Below are positions 42,700 to 53,589 of a DNA stretch of 64,000 bases, one piece after another. Made by a program: the position numbers and the translations under genes. Each line of letters begins with the position of its first letter. The first letter of the stretch is position 1. Under the pieces are notes generated by a model. That model ran no database searches and was not told the DNA's origin. It was given only the letters and a program-made list of their open reading frames with translations. Origin of the DNA: Roridomyces roridus (taxonomy: Eukaryota; Basidiomycota; Agaricomycetes; Agaricales; Mycenaceae); assembly GCA_029378245.1 (NCBI GenBank), contig JARKIF010000134.1:24773-88772 (forward strand). The letters run 5' to 3'.

Positions 42700-45130
42700 G
42701 CCTTTTAAGGCAATGTCATTGGGGGGGACACGTGCGCCAGCTACGTCAGCTGACGGCGTCAGTTCGGCCAGAGGCCTGGGTACCTACCAACCAAGAGTCT
42801 TGCCGCCGGATACCCTTGGGTTCTGGTGGACTGACCTCAGCATTGAGCAAACGCTGGTGATACCGTGCATCCCTTGTACATATCTAGATAATTGATGCGG
42901 TGACACCGCTGACATTGGACAATGTCACAATCGCAACTCGTTCGATTCGGGTTTCGATACTGAGTTGGTACAGTCTTTTTTTCTGAGCCAACTTGTCTTC
43001 TTTTTATAATCTTAATTCTGTGCGATGAGTAACTTGCAAGTTTCAAGTGCCATGTCCAAAATGCTGAAAAGCAGGAGGGATGATTGACTCCCGGATAGCA
43101 CATGTAGGACAACTTGTCTTTTTTATACCTCATCTTCCGTCGCTGATTTGCTCCGACGGATAGGCCTCACGTGCTACTCGATAAGCAGTGTGAAAACAAA
43201 AATGAACAGTTTTACGATTCGAGCGGATCCAGCTTTCTTCGCAACCGTGTGAGACGGAGATGCAGGCACTCGAACTGGAAGAGGGGTATTTTTACCAGTA
43301 AGAAATGAGACTCGAGAGCCCAATGAACTAAAAGGCTGCTCAGCTCAGGTTCTGGGGGACTGACCTCAGCAAACGCTAGCGTAACACCGTGCATGCCCTG
43401 TACAGTGTACATGTCCAGATAACGCGGCGAGACCGCTCACAATCGCAGCAGGGATGAATAGGACCCGTACAGTGCCAATTTTGTACTCCATCGCTGATTT
43501 GCTCGGGCGGGCGGGCTGATAGTAGGTGCACTGCTACTCGCTAGGTATTGTATTGAGAAAAACGAACAATTTTACGGGTCAAACGGGTCCATCGCTTTGG
43601 CAACCTCGCCATCATTCAACGGGAGGTGCGGAGCCGCACTTCCGGAATCAGGGACCCGCTAGAGGCAAGGTTCAGGCGCTCGAAGAGTGCGGTCGCATGG
43701 GATTGCTTGCACAGAGGGAGTGAGGTGGCAAATTAGCCTCGAGCGCCACAAGAAACAAAAAAGTACCTATTTCGAGGAGGTTCATGCTTTGGGAGGGAAT
43801 TGAACCCCGGCGGGTCGAGTGAAGATACCCCTTCGACCTTGTTCCCTCAGCAAAGCATTCATAGGGCCCAGCTAGCATATTCGAGGGTATTTGATGTTGG
43901 GGTGAAAACCGAACCTGGCCCCGGCGAGGTAGGGTTGGGAGACATGCAAGTAAGACAAGAGTCGGGTGAGCTGACCCGACAGCTATTTATCATTGCCAAC
44001 GCACAAGCGTCCATTGTCAAATACAATCACCGTAACCCGTTCGATTCGGGTTCTGGTGTGTGCGCACGTGAGGGAGAGCATATTTTTTTCTCAGCCAACT
44101 CCTGTTGAATAATCTTTATTCTGTGCGTCGTTTCTGCATGCCGCCAATTTCACCATCCTTTTCCACGACGCTCGCTGAGTGATTCAGCGTCCGCCGAAGA
44201 TGAGCAGAGGTGATGGATAAGTCCCGGATGGCAATGAACTTTGCCAACGACGGAATGCCTTGTTCGATTCGAGGTTCCGACAGGACTGTGATGACCTGTC
44301 ATTTTTTGTGCTCCATCTCTGATTCTCTGACCAAGAGCACTTGGCTCAATACACTTGGCTCAATAACCCCTCCGACTCAACCCAATGTCAGCCCGCACAA
44401 ACCACAGGATAACGCGGAGATTGAGCGTATCGCACCGAGGTCTGCTTCTAACTACAAACGGTCGCTTGCGAGTTTGCATTTGGCCCCAACCCGTTCGATT
44501 CGGGGTTCGGTACCATGGTCCATTGTCGAGTAATAGTCTCCTCATCGGCGCTGGTAGACCGAACTGAGGGGATCTTACAACGGACAAGGTCATCGGAGCG
44601 TCCCTTGTACATGTTCAAATCACGCTGACACCGCACCGCCGACAATTGCCGCAAACCGTTCGATTCGGGTTCCAATACTAGCTTGTTACATTTGCCTTTT
44701 GGTTCCCGGGCCAAAGAAATGCCAAAGAGCAGCGGTACCGGACCACCGGTGATGAACAAGTTCCCGATGCCAACGACGAAATCCCTCGTTCGATTCGACG
44801 TTCCGATATGCTGTTCGTTTCGGGAGCTCTTTTTTCACTTTATACTCCGTTTTCTAGCACGCCAATATTTGTCAACCAAAACAAAACACGATCCAATTCC
44901 TCCTACTATTTCCACGGTCCACCAACTAGTGATTCAAAACCTCAAGATTTTACCTTTCCGCAGCGGCGGCGACTCCGCGACGGTTGGTGAGTGAGAGGGA
45001 CGAAGATGATTTCACCGGGACAGTGGGTAAGACATTGGTAATTGCAATGTCCACAGAACCTGCGGCTACCGATGTGCCGCGCGGCGGTTGAATGCCAGCG
45101 ACGGAAATGCCTCGTTCGATTCGAGGTTCC
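42700..45130 (+). repeat. Cluster of dispersed repeats centred on a T-arm-like hairpin
   Basis: At least seven plus-strand copies of CGTTCGATTCG-type hairpins: near 42936, 44033, 44262, 44492, 44655, 44785 and 45112. Most have a GACAATTGCC- or GACGGAAATGCC-like lead-in and a GGTTCC.ATAC-like exit. Several are followed by T-runs (42978-42984, 44089-44095, 44829-44833). A shared upstream block (CCGTGCATCCCTTGTACATA-like) is found near 42865, 43390 and 44604. No coding sequence is supported. Confidence 0.7.
43530..43856 (-). mobile_element. tRNA-headed SINE-like element, copy 3 (degenerate)
   Basis: Head 43856-43785 keeps GCTTTG..CAAAGCA and GGGGTTCAATTCCCTC but has lost acceptor pair 7 and the D-arm. 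The body contains TTTTTTGTTTCTTGTGGCGC, CTCGAGGC and GGACCCGTTTGACCCGTAAA, corresponding to copy 2. It lies outside the inverted duplication, so it is an independent insertion. Confidence 0.5.
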
Positions 45131-45299
45131 GGTGCATAGAATCTGCAGTATATTCTCATTTTTCTACTGCTCCACTGAATTGGTGGATAAAACTGAAAAT
45201 ACCACCTCCGACTCGTACCAATCTCAGCTTGAACAAAACAGATCTAGAGAGATAATCACATTCTTTCTACTACTAGATCTACTATTATCAGCGACTACC

Positions 45300-46510
45300 T
45301 AGTGGGCCACACTAGCTAGTGGGCCACTAGGGAATTAGCACTGTGTCGATATCACCTACTTCCCAAATGTTGTTGGTATCATGAAGGACATACACAGACG
45401 TCCTCGCACACCGATTTTGGTGGAGATCGGTGATGTTGACGTGAGGCTGTGGCTGTCAGACTGAGGTGCGTGTGAGCAAAAAACGTGATTTCTTAATTTG
45501 GCTTCACTCGACAGCCTCTTTCTCCACGACCACGGCGCCGTTTCGCGATCTGCAGGGCTCATTATGCTCGGCGGACCCCTGGCTACCCACTACCACTCTT
45601 CCTACCCCCCGATTTACCCGCTCCATGTCGCCAGACCGACTTACTCGGGGCTTGCGTGTCGACATGGGCGTCCGCTTGCCACCCTTGCATCGGACGACGT
45701 GCTGGTGCTTTGCTCCCAGGTCTTTGCACACCCACTTGGCACATGTAAAGCTCATATTTGGCCACTTTCGCCTCATCTGAACTGTCCTCATATCTTGTCA
45801 TCGCCGTCATCTTCCGCAAACCCCCGATTTTCACTATGGCGGCATTTGGAACTTTTTACGAGGAATACAGGACCTCGGTGGTGGAGATAGTGAGCCAGGT
45901 GCGTTCCTATCATACTGAACTTGCATCCATGAACTTACTCCGCTCTCCCCGTCTGTTTCCGTGCTGGATGGGAGCTCGCTGTCGGACCCGCTCAGAGCCG
46001 ACTTTTCCTACCACCCACATACTGTCTCATTTGTAGCTCAAACATGTCCTACATTGTTCTAATACACCATCTATATCCCCCTGGTCGATATCGGACACAA
46101 TTCGAGAGGCGTAGACTTGAAAATCTCCTGTGGGATACGTGGGACAGCCAGTTCGTTCCAACCGCATTCGGGCTTGAGTTTGGCTGGGATGAGGGGTAAT
46201 AATGTGTACATTGGGACTCCCCAGCCCTCTCAGTGTCCCTACTTCAAGTTGCAGCTGCGCCGCTGCCTCTACGCGCCACAGGCAGGGCGCTTCCCACGTC
46301 TGGCCCACTAGCCCGTTTGAGCCAATTTTGGACCTGTCTCGGCAAATTTCTTCCCATGACCTCAAACCTTGACAGAATGCCAAGCCCCAGGCCTCGTTCT
46401 GCTCGTAGGAACCTAGTCTACCTCCCTGGGGTCCAAAACAACCAGCAAAACAAACCTATCCCTCGCAAAAATCGTCAAACCCCTTAGGTGGCCCAGATCC
46501 CAGTCTCAGA
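45300..46510. mobile_element. Older, diverged relative of the NLR-splitting element
   Basis: Collinear similarity to 29330-30569: GTGATTTCTTAATTTGGC / GTGATTCCTTAGCAT, CTCCACGACCAC.GCGCCGTT, GATG.TGGTGCT.TGCTCCC, CCATTTTTCACCAC-like, CCAGGTGCGTTCCTA, TCCCACG.CTGGCC, and the right-end AAACCCCTTAGGTGGCC. Terminal repeats and target duplication are no longer clear, so the edges are approximate. Confidence 0.6.
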
Positions 46511-46564
46511 TAATACGCCACGAACTACATATATACATATTCAAAAACGCCCTTTCAAATCCAA

Positions 46565-48190
46565 TCACAACAACTCAACCCCACGCTCATTCATCTTCAA
46601 TCTCGCAGCAACAACCAACTCTCTAAACTCCCTCGTCGTCGGTAACATCGGGCGGGCATTCTGCGCCACCGTTGGTTTATGCATCTTGGTTTTGGTTTTA
46701 CTGTTCGCGGGCCGGGGAATGAAAGAGGTGCGGGGAGGCCTAGGGAAGCCTAAGGGCAGGGTACCGATCAACGGCGTCGGGTGGGGGCGGGCGGGTCTGA
46801 ATCGGAGGTACGCGGGTTTGGGCGGTGAGGGGAGGGTGAGGGAGATGTAGAGGACGGAGCCGGCGTCCGAGGTGGGTGGCGTGGAGAAGGAAGTGTCGCT
46901 GACACTGTCAAAGGCGGAGGAGGAGAAGTCGGATGCGGAGGAGGAGGAGTCGGTATAGGCGAGGGACGGGGAAGGAGGCAAGGACGAGTCCAGGAGATTT
47001 GGGACCGAGCTCAGCTGGGATGATGAAGTGGAACCTATAAATGACGAAAACATAATTGGTTGCGCGGGGAACGCAGCTACGGCAGGAGGACGAGGGGTCT
47101 CTGCGTCCGCAGCATGGGAAGGCGTTGCGACGGCCCACTCGAGGAAAGTAGAAACAGCCGCGGGGAGGTCCTGACCCGGCAGGTACGGCTTGGGCGAAGG
47201 GCGGGGAGGAAGGGGAGGAGGAGCATGTGGGGCGGTGAAAGAGTCCATTTCATTGATAGCCATGCGCAACTCGGCGATGGTTGGGCGCCGGAGTGGGTTC
47301 ATGTCGAAACACTGCTGGAGGAGCAAATAAGCGGGGCGCGAGAGGCGGAGGGCCTTGTAGAGGTACTCGGGGTTGCTACGGAACGCCCTGAAACCTGGAT
47401 CCGAGAGTTCCGCCGAGTTCCAGGGGACGTGTCCGGAAATGATGTTCGTAAAGATGATAGCGAGAGCCCAAACATCCGAGTGACGCGCCGAGTAGACGTC
47501 GTAACTGTCGTCCTCGTTGATCGACTCTGACGAAAGATGAGAACGAAGCCAACACGAGGAAGGAGAGCACGCACCAGGAGTCATGTAACTGCGTGTTCCA
47601 CAGCCAAACTCCCTCGACAACGGAATCCGCGTGGCCAAGCCAAAGTCAGCGAGCCGGATATTGAGACCATCGGCGTCGCAAAGGAAATTCTCCGGCTTGA
47701 TATCGCGATGATACACGCTGTTGCGGTGTATGTAGTCAACAGCGTCGAGCAGCTCCCCGAAAACTCTCTTGATGAGCTCGGTATCACCACTATACAGCTT
47801 CTTATCGACAAGCGCGGTGAAAAAGTCGCCACCCTCTGCGAGCTCGAGGACAGCGAACACGTAGTTGTCTGTAACGAAGTGGTGATGGAGAGCGATGACC
47901 CGTGGGTGGCCGGAGATCGAGCCATGAATGGTGAGCTCGGCTTGTTGAATTTGCGCACCCCGCGAGCCGACAGGGTATCGCGGCATGCACTTGACCGCGT
48001 AGTGCTGCTCGTCGTAGTGGTCGAACGCTTTATACACTTTCCCATATGCCCCAGAACCTGTGAGAAGTGAGTGGTTGTTCGGCCGAGAGTAGAAGAGCCA
48101 CGGACCTATAAGGCTTAGGAGCTCGATACAACCATCGTCCACAAACTCGCCAGTCAGGTCGGGAAGGAGGTAGGAAGCGGAGGGAGACAT
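46565..48190 (-). CDS. Serine/threonine protein kinase (Ran1/Ksp1-like fungal type)
   Basis: ATG at 48190 (MSPSASYLLPDLTGEFVDDG). A short in-phase intron (GTCCGT..CACAG, about 48105-48060) gives the Gly loop GSGAYGKVYKAFD. Then come AVKCMPRY (VAIK lysine), the catalytic loop YHRDIKPENFL, DFGLA at the activation segment, and, after a second intron (GTGCGT..GTCAG, about 47575-47525), SYMTPESINEDDS, SDVWALAIIFTNIISG and RRPTIAELR. The C-terminal third is Pro/Ser-rich low complexity (PPLPPRPSPKPYLPGQDLP, SSSSASDFSSSAFDSVSD). All key kinase residues are present. Fungal Ran1/Ksp1-like kinases act in nutrient and cell-cycle control; the exact role here is inference. Confidence 0.85.
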   Translation of the reverse strand: MSPSASYLLPDLTGEFVDDGCIELLSLIGPWLFYSRPNNHSLLTGSGAYGKVYKAFDHYDEQHYAVKCMPRYPVGSRGAQIQQAELTIHGSISGHPRVIALHHHFVTDNYVFAVLELAEGGDFFTALVDKKLYSGDTELIKRVFGELLDAVDYIHRNSVYHRDIKPENFLCDADGLNIRLADFGLATRIPLSREFGCGTRSYMTPGACSPSSCWLRSHLSSESINEDDSYDVYSARHSDVWALAIIFTNIISGHVPWNSAELSDPGFRAFRSNPEYLYKALRLSRPAYLLLQQCFDMNPLRRPTIAELRMAINEMDSFTAPHAPPPLPPRPSPKPYLPGQDLPAAVSTFLEWAVATPSHAADAETPRPPAVAAFPAQPIMFSSFIGSTSSSQLSSVPNLLDSSLPPSPSLAYTDSSSSASDFSSSAFDSVSDTSFSTPPTSDAGSVLYISLTLPSPPKPAYLRFRPARPHPTPLIGTLPLGFPRPPRTSFIPRPANSKTKTKMHKPTVAQNARPMLPTTREFRELVVAARLKMNERGVELL

Positions 48191-48546
48191 TGGAGATAGA
48201 TAGCAGAAGGTTTTAAAGCAGAGAACTTGGCAAAAAGCTTTGGATAGGATGAAGAGCAAAGTCAAGATGAGGGTAGAAAGCAAGAGAGGTGGAGGTCAGG
48301 AGAGGTCTCAGACAATCTCAGACCGTGATCAGCTTCCGCGGGTTCGTGCCGCTGCATCCGCCGATCGCGGCAAGAACGATCATTGTGAAGCCGAGGCTCG
48401 ATAAGGCGTATGTTGCCTGCAATTTCGTGTATCTGGAGGATGTGCGAGCGAAGATCATGACGGCTGGGAGGAAGGAGAATTGATGTTTGTACTTGTATCG
48501 CTGTCATCAACTGCTCTTTCTTCCTACCACAACGCGTCTCCGTCCC

Positions 48547-49938
48547 ATGGCGCTAGCACGCGTTTCCTCACTGCACCCAGAGCTTAAAATCGAGATTTGT
48601 GCGCGGCTAGAGCCATCATATCGCGCCAGACTGACGGGGACAGATTATCACTTTCACCACAAGGATCTTCTCGCCGTCAGCCACGTCTCGAGGTTTTGGA
48701 GGTCTCTCGCTCTCAATGATGTTCGCTGGAGGGTGTGGTTCGACGTACGTCGCGTTGCGCCCTGCTTCTTCACGCCGATTGAATTCATTTCGAGATGATC
48801 GTCGATCCCAAGTCGGGTGTCCCAATCCGAGAGTCATTGGCCGGCATGAAAGTTTCCAGGGCCATTTCCAAGCGGTGTGTTTCTTCTTCATCGCTCGCTC
48901 GCAGCGTCTGACGCCTCCCGAAGCGCCATGGTTACCCTTTGCTTCACCACGAAATGCTCGATGTGTTACCAAGATACGACAGCTGTATACATTCCTCTCC
49001 TCAAGGCACGTTGCTGCTTCTTTCTCCCGACGAGCAAACACCCATTTCCCTACTCAGCGTGTCTGTTCAGAGTGCATAACCGTCGACCCGACGCTTAGTG
49101 TCATGTCTGTCGCCTCCGCCCTGAGTTTCTATGACCTTGAAGAATCAGACCTTGCGAACCTTATCATCGTGTGCGTTGCGCCGTTCAAATTCCATGATGG
49201 TCTGTTGCTCAATCCTCCTCCTCGTCAGTCGTCCTCTCTGATACACGCCTCAGAGCACGCAAGAAACACGGCGGAGCAGAAAAACTCCGTCGCCATCTCC
49301 TTATTCGGCAAACACGTCTCCTCACTGCGTACCTCCAGAGCACCACCGACTACGATTCCGCGCGCGCCACACGCAGGTGGCTCAAAGCCAAGGGCGATAT
49401 AGCCGGTGCCGCCGCCGTCCGACTACCCAACGGCCAACCCATCCCCAAGACGCGCCCCCAGAAACCAGCTGTGCTCAAAACCTCTCGCGATTCCAGGACG
49501 AGTTCTTCATACCGCAAACTCTCCACCCTGCGCACGAACTTTTTGGTGTTTGACGAAGAAGAAGGGCGCGTCGTGCCGAGGAAACTCGTAACTTGTCGGA
49601 TTTGTGAGATTATGGAAGAGTTGGCGGGTGTGACGGAGGAGGAAGAGGACGTCGGTAGAATGTACATGTGGGAAGCAGAGTTGGCAGGGCATGAGCAGGC
49701 TGCGCATTATTCGCGCCAGGATGATCCTTGTCTGGGCGTGCTTCCAGCCGGTGGTGTGGGGATTTGTTCTGCTTGTTTGAACTGGGAGGGTATTGAGTTG
49801 AAGACTGAGGAGGACCGGAAGAGGGGGGAGGGGGAGGGGCGAACTGATTTTAGACTCTTTGGTGCGTGTCGGAAAGGATTCGGTTGCTTCGTTGTTCTTA
49901 TTGTCTGCGGCAGGTCTTGTCACGACTGCACGAAATAA
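48547..49938 (+). CDS. F-box protein with Cys-rich (zinc-binding) segments, multi-exon
   Basis: ATG at 48547 (MALARVSSLHPELKIEICAR) with F-box-like FHHKDLLAVSHVSRFWRSLA. Splices at GTACGT (about 48745) to MIVDPKSGVPIRESLAGMKV and at GTGTGT (about 48879) to MVTLCFTTKCSMCYQDTTAV. After a probable 1-nt shift near 49020 the frame continues FPTQRVCSECI, then after another intron KKHGGAEKLRRHLL, STTDYDSARATRRWLKAKGD, TNFLVFDEEEGRVVPRKLVT and C-terminal zinc-type Cys pairs (CRIC, then CSAC). The last exon end is uncertain (GTGCGT at about 49861 may be a donor). A diverged inverted copy lies at 51617-52777. Likely an SCF-type adaptor of unknown target. Confidence 0.6.
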
Positions 49939-50325
49939 CGAAATAACTCTCACTCGAACCTTTCTGCTTCATCAGATCCCGCTGCATATTTCAAAGGAAC
50001 ACATTCTCAGTCTCTCTGCACCTTACTGTACCGGCATCCGTCCATCGCACTGCTCGTCTCTCCCTCTGTCACTGTACTTTCCAAATACATACAAGAATGA
50101 ACACACCTCTGTTGTACCCTTGGTACCGGGAAAGGAAAAAGACCACTCGATCTCGATTGGCCCAATTGGCGTCGGGTGGCACGGCGCCGGCAAGCTAAAG
50201 AACAATGGGGAACATTTCGCGTCGAACGAACAATCAACGACTCTCGCTAAATAAATATCGGTGGCACGGTGGTCCGGCTGCATTTCCTTCGCTTCTTCAT
50301 CCACAAACTTCTACCAGTAACCCAA

Positions 50326-51237
50326 ATGGCACCCACTCGAACCCGCCCCTCAACAGAACCAGTTCGAGTCGTCGCACTCCGTTGTGGGACAGACGAAGGG
50401 TGGTTGTACGGCTCAGCTGTGCCCACGAATGACCCATTCCTCCCTCAACCCCTTTCCGACCTCATGCCGACTCAAAATTTAAAATCCATACAACTGCCAC
50501 CAACTGCAAAGGAGCCCCAATTCCAACGACCCGACGACCAACAAATGGAATACACGCGTAAATCCAGTGGCTGTCGCACACGCATTCACGCAGTCGCACA
50601 ACGTACGGACGAGAACGTCCCGGGGGCATGGGCCTGGGTGGCATCATCCTCGTCGGGTGCCTCGTCTACGGTCATCCCTCTCGAGACGTGTTATTTTACG
50701 GGCGAAGCGCGCAGCGCGCTTGATGCTGCGTGTGAAGCTGCCGAGGCAGAGCGCCGTGGGGCCACGATTGAGGGAGTTGGATGTGCTATTTGGTGCGTGC
50801 CACCGCCCAACCGTTGAATGGCTAGGCTAATCTTATGATGATATTCTAGCGGAAACGCACTAGGATATCTTTACACCAAGCCACGACGGGGACCTAGCTG
50901 GCGCCGTGGACCGCACGAACGATACGTGTTCTTTCCCGGTAGTGTCTCAGCACACCTGCCACCGATTGCCCTTGAAGAGAGTTTGGTCCCGGACGTCGAG
51001 GAGGTCGAATCGCGTGAGGAGCACCGCGGTCCAGGAGAGGATTCAGGTTCAGACTCGTCGGACGACCTCGGAGAAGATGGCGCAGATGGGTTCGGTCAGT
51101 TGGTGCAGTTGAGGCAAGGTACCCCGGAAGTCTAGCTGTCGACTGCTTGTAAGATACGTCATGCAATATTTCATTCCACAGAAAAGTATCCGCGGGAAGG
51201 AGAACTGACCATCGTCCACGAACATTTCGGCATGTAA
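50326..51237 (+). CDS. Hypothetical protein with CxxC motif, three exons
   Basis: ATG 50326 (MAPTRTRPSTEPVRVVALRC). Exon 1 ends in TG before GTGCGT at about 50793; the join gives VGCAICGNALGYLYTKPRRG. Exon 2 continues RYVFFPGSVSAHLPPI, an acidic tail (DSGSDSSDDLGEDGADGFGQ) and splices at GTACCC (about 51119) to EKYPREGELTIVHEHFGM, stop TAA 51235-51237. The CAICGN.LGY block together with an earlier RCGTDEGW suggests a small zinc-binding fold of the CxxC-GN type, but I cannot assign a family. A 5'-truncated copy is at 52983-53584. Confidence 0.65.
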
Positions 51238-51300
51238 GGAGTCGACTAAGAACTTGGTTGCCAGAAAGCGCCCGGTATCGGCCTGGGATAAATACCCTGG

Positions 51301-51470
51301 TTGCGCAGAAGCCATACGAGCCATTGGATGGCTTTTTTGACGTGCGCGTCATATGGCTAATTTAGGTGGACAAGCCATTCAATGGCTCCAACGAGCCAAT
51401 TTTGGCAGAGTGGAGCCATATGACGCGCACGGCCAAAAGCCATCACGTGGCTCATATGGCTTCTGCGCAA
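51301..51470. mobile_element. 170-bp foldback MITE with ~58-bp terminal inverted repeats
   Basis: The left end TTGCGCAGAAGCCATA and right end TATGGCTTCTGCGCAA are reverse complements. The arms 51301-51358 and 51413-51470 match with about eight differences, including GTGCGCGTCATATGGCT. The loop itself holds AGCCATTCAATGGCT. The paralogous region after the truncated copy at 53584 lacks it (GATAAACCCGAAGTGGCC), which is an empty-site reference. A target duplication is not clear. Confidence 0.85.
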
Positions 51471-51616
51471 GCTCTCTAATCTGAGGTGGCCGAAGAAAAG
51501 GGAAGACGTTAGGGAATGCGGCTTCCATGGAGTGGACCTTTCAGTCTTGGAAGTATTTGAAATGGGATTACAAGCATGAGGCAGCGCCAATACAGGACAA
51601 CGGATAGAGACCAACA

Positions 51617-52777
51617 TCAACTCACGCGCTTCGTCGGCACGACGCGCCCCTCCTTTGCGTCAAAGAGCAAAAAATTCGTGCGCAGGGCTGAGAGTTTCCG
51701 GTATGCAGGCCTCGTCCTGGAGTTGCGAGGGAATCTCCAACCTGAGGGCACAACTGCTTGTGGGGGAGGCATCTCGGGGATGGGGTCGCCGCTGGGTAGC
51801 CTCACGGCGGCTGCACCGGCGAGATCTCCGCTGGCCTCGAGCTTCTTGCGTGTGGAGCATGCGGAATAGTAGTCGGTACTAGCACTCTGGTTTTGCGCCT
51901 CGAGGAAACGTGGTATGCGAGTGTCGAGGTGGCGTTCCAGATTTTCTGGTCCACCGTGTTTCTGGCTTGCGCTGAAGCGTGGATACAGCCATGAGAGACG
52001 GCGAGCGAAGCGGAGGAGAATGGCTCACATGAAGCCCACATTAGGCTCACTCACCAATTTGACACGCGAAGACGGATGATCTTTCAGGCCCCCGTGGCTT
52101 GGGAGGATTGAGCAATCGGCCGTTAAAAATCCGCTGAACGCACACAACCATGAGCCCCGCAAGGTCCGATTTTTCAAGTTCATAGAACTTCAGGGCGGAG
52201 TAGACGGAGATGACATGAAACCTCCGATAGGCCTTTATGCAGTCCTCACAAACGCGGTGGCCGCGAGCGGAAGATTGAGCGCTGACATGCGAAACAGAGG
52301 AAACGACGCGCCTGGAAATGAGGAATACAAAGTATCGCCGTGTCTTCGTCGCACATCGGGCATTTTGTGATGAAGCCAAGAGTGACTATCGCACCAGGGG
52401 ACGCTTCAGACGACCCGAGGGAACAGGAAAACGGAGACACACCGCTGGGAGATCGCATCGGAAACTCTCATACCCGCCAATGACTCTCGGATTGGGACAC
52501 TCGACTCGGGATCGACGATCATCTTGGGATCAATTCAGACTGCGTAAGAGAAAGAGCACGGGCCAAAATGCACGTCAAACCACGCAGCCCAGCGTACATC
52601 TTCCAGCGCAAGTGACCTCCAAAACCTCGAGACGTGACTGACGGCGAGCAGATCCTTGTGGTGAAACTGATAGTCTGTGGACGGCTCAGTGGGAACGAGA
52701 CTCCAGCATAGACCGAGAAGCGTACAAATCTCGAGTTTGAGCTCGGAGGGCAATGAGGAAACGCGTTCCAGAGCCAT
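51617..52777 (-). pseudogene. Inverted, decayed copy of the F-box/zinc gene
   Basis: Minus-strand relative of 48547-49938. ATG 52777 (MALERVSSLPSELKLEICTL), FHHKDLLAVSHVSRFWRSLA, then VTLGFITKCPMCDEDTA, RRFLCFACQRS, and in another frame HRVCEDCIKAYRRF. Later KHGGPENLERHLDTRIPRFL, ARSTRKKLEASGDLAGAAAV-like sequence and LRTNFLLFDAKEGRVVPTKR. It stops before the C-terminal zinc pairs. Frame changes without clear introns suggest a pseudogene. Confidence 0.6.
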
Positions 52778-52982
52778 GGGACGGACGTTGTTGTGGCAGG
52801 AAGAGAAAAGACGCCGGCTGTGTTTGTGCTGTGTTGCGGCTTGCGGCAGCGTCCATTTCCGCGGGTTTTACCTGTGTCCAACCCTAGGTGCGATGAGAAC
52901 CGTGTCTCCAGCACGCGAGGTCACAGAGTCCCAGTGAGACCACTCTTTTGAGACTTTCACACGTGGACAAATCTCATGCTTA

Positions 52983-53584
52983 TCAACGCATTGGGATATC
53001 TTTATACCAAACCACGACGGAGCCCTAGCTGGCGCCGTGGACTGCACGAACGATATGTGTTCTTCCCAGGCAGTGTCTCAGCACACCTGCCACCGATTTC
53101 CCCTGAAGAGGGCTTGGTCCCGGACGTCGAGGATGTCAGAATGAACAAGCCGGTATCCCCGAGGCTATGCTCGGGCATCGGGCTCCCCGAGATGGGACTC
53201 ATATAGAGTACTAGAGAACATCGTAGACTACTTACATGACTCACTGTAGAGGTTTATAAGACCTCAGGATTATCTCAATCATAACCTAGATTCTCTCTAT
53301 CCCACTGCGTGATATACTTGTGCTGCCAGTGCTAACAGAGGAGGTCGAATCGCGTGAGGAGCACCGCGGTCCAGGAGAGGAGTCGGGTTCAGACTCGTCA
53401 GACGACCTCGGAGAAGACGGCGCAGATGGATTCGGTCAGTTGGTGCAGTTGAGGCAAGGTACCCCGGAAGTCTAGCGGTCGACTGCTTGTAACATATGAT
53501 ACGTCATGCGATATTTCATTCCACAGAAAAGTATCCGCGCTCAGGAAAACTGTCCGTCGTCCACGAACATTTCGGCACAACAGT
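52983..53584 (+). pseudogene. 5'-truncated copy of the CxxC gene, interrupted by a solo LTR
   Basis: Homology to the gene at 50326-51237 begins at NALGYLYTKPRR, i.e. almost exactly at its second exon, and continues RYVFFPGSVSAHLPPISPEE, the acidic tail, the GTACCCCGGAAGTCTAG intron and the last exon. Exon 1 is absent. A 204-bp LTR (53134-53337) splits it. Confidence 0.75.
53134..53337. mobile_element. Solo LTR with perfect 5-bp target-site duplication
   Basis: The element begins TGTCAGAATG and ends GTGCTAACA. It is flanked by GAGGA on both sides (53129-53133 and 53338-53342). The parental gene has a single GAGGA at this site (GTCGAGGAGGTCGAATCG), confirming the insertion. TATATAG-like and GATATAC AT-rich signals are inside. 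No internal retrotransposon sequence remains. Confidence 0.9.
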
Positions 53585-53589
53585 CAGTA

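Noticed and set aside
46565..48283. Upstream start of the kinase at 48283
   Set aside because: The extra 31 residues are hydrophobic and atypical; the ATG at 48190 gives the expected N-terminus.
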